A stretch of 5,185 nt of DNA, from positions 1-5,185 of the forward strand of contig JACQXH010000012.1 in assembly GCA_016208845.1 (NCBI GenBank). Reading direction: 5' to 3'. The number at the start of each line of letters is the position of its first letter. The stretch's first letter is position 1. Below the pieces are notes generated by a model, which saw nothing but the letters and a program-made list of their open reading frames with translations, was not told where the DNA came from and did no database searches. Source of the DNA: Nitrospirota bacterium. GTDB taxonomy: Bacteria; Nitrospirota; Thermodesulfovibrionia; UBA6902; BMS3Bbin08. The translations under genes were made by a program, and so were the position numbers. This document shows positions 5,038-5,185 of this stretch, piece by piece.

Positions 5038-5148
5038 ATGACAATCATCAGATATTTAAAAGAGGGTGATGTAAGGCAGGCGCATAAATCGAACGGGATA
5101 GCCTGTACGGGTTGGGAGTATTGGACAAAATATCAGAAAAACTTTTAA
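5038..5148 (+). CDS. Possible small ORF of 36 residues, hypothetical
   Basis: An ATG at 5038 opens a frame of 36 codons ending in TAA at 5146-5148. The peptide starts MTIIRYLKEGDV and contains GIACTGWEYW near its end. TAAGG (5023-5027) lies 10 bases upstream as a weak ribosome site. I do not recognise it. It has no membrane segment or known domain, is rich in charged and aromatic residues, and ends 10 bases before the tRNA-Leu. It could be a small protein or a chance frame in the tRNA leader. Confidence 0.35.
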   Translation: MTIIRYLKEGDVRQAHKSNGIACTGWEYWTKYQKNF

Positions 5149-5158
5149 GATTATCCAT

Positions 5159-5185
5159 GCGAGAGTGGCGGAACTGGCAGACGCG
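5159..5185 (+). tRNA. tRNA-Leu, 5' end only (cut by the window edge)
   Basis: GCGAGAGTGGCGGAACTGGC followed by AGACGCG matches the acceptor 5' strand and the D-arm typical of bacterial tRNA-Leu (GTGGCGGAA...TGG.AGACGCG). The anticodon lies beyond the window, so the codon specificity is unknown. It is a class II tRNA by this signature. Confidence 0.9.

Overview
The window looks like a bacterial chromosome of moderate to low GC content. It has single-domain housekeeping-type genes, sigma70-like promoter hexamers, an intact tRNA-Ala with an encoded CCA end, and intergenic gaps full of short palindromic repeats. The repeat style (ACCACAGAGGACACAGAG-type inverted repeats, CAGTNNN heptamer runs, small TCCCGA/TCGGGA hairpins) resembles what I associate with Nitrospirota and Desulfobacterota-like genomes. 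That placement is an impression, not something proven here.

Layout. Positions 1-28 may hold the first codons of a minus-strand gene that leaves the window. Positions 29-394 are non-coding and contain a nested palindromic element. On the plus strand follow a flippase-like/LPG-synthase transmembrane family protein (to 1348), a PPC/DUF296-domain protein (1486-1920) and a small nitroreductase (2046-2558). They are separated by inverted-repeat elements at 1365-1447 and 1929-2028, so they do not form a tight operon. A composite inverted-repeat element (2586-2776) fills the convergent gap before a minus-strand M28 family zinc peptidase (2782-3648), which has a good sigma70-type promoter at 3677-3705. 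A 665-base gap (3649-4313) holds an intact tRNA-Ala(GGC) with its own terminator, plus three partial tRNA-Ala-like copies in the same orientation. Then come a minus-strand DUF502 membrane protein (4314-4958), a possible 36-residue ORF (5038-5148) on the plus strand, and the first 27 bases of a tRNA-Leu running off the right end.

The protein genes do not form an obvious pathway. The two membrane proteins suggest envelope functions, and the peptidase and nitroreductase are ordinary cytoplasmic enzymes. The most unusual part is the tRNA-Ala array. In the partial copies, individual cloverleaf arms have been replaced by unrelated perfect palindromes. In one copy a 17-nt anticodon arm is exchanged for another 17-nt hairpin with both flanks intact. 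In another, the T-arm is exchanged for an 18-nt hairpin. The TCCCGA/TCGGGA hairpin used for these swaps also occurs at 117-132, so it is a dispersed element. This suggests small palindromes that insert into, or replace, hairpin-encoding DNA.
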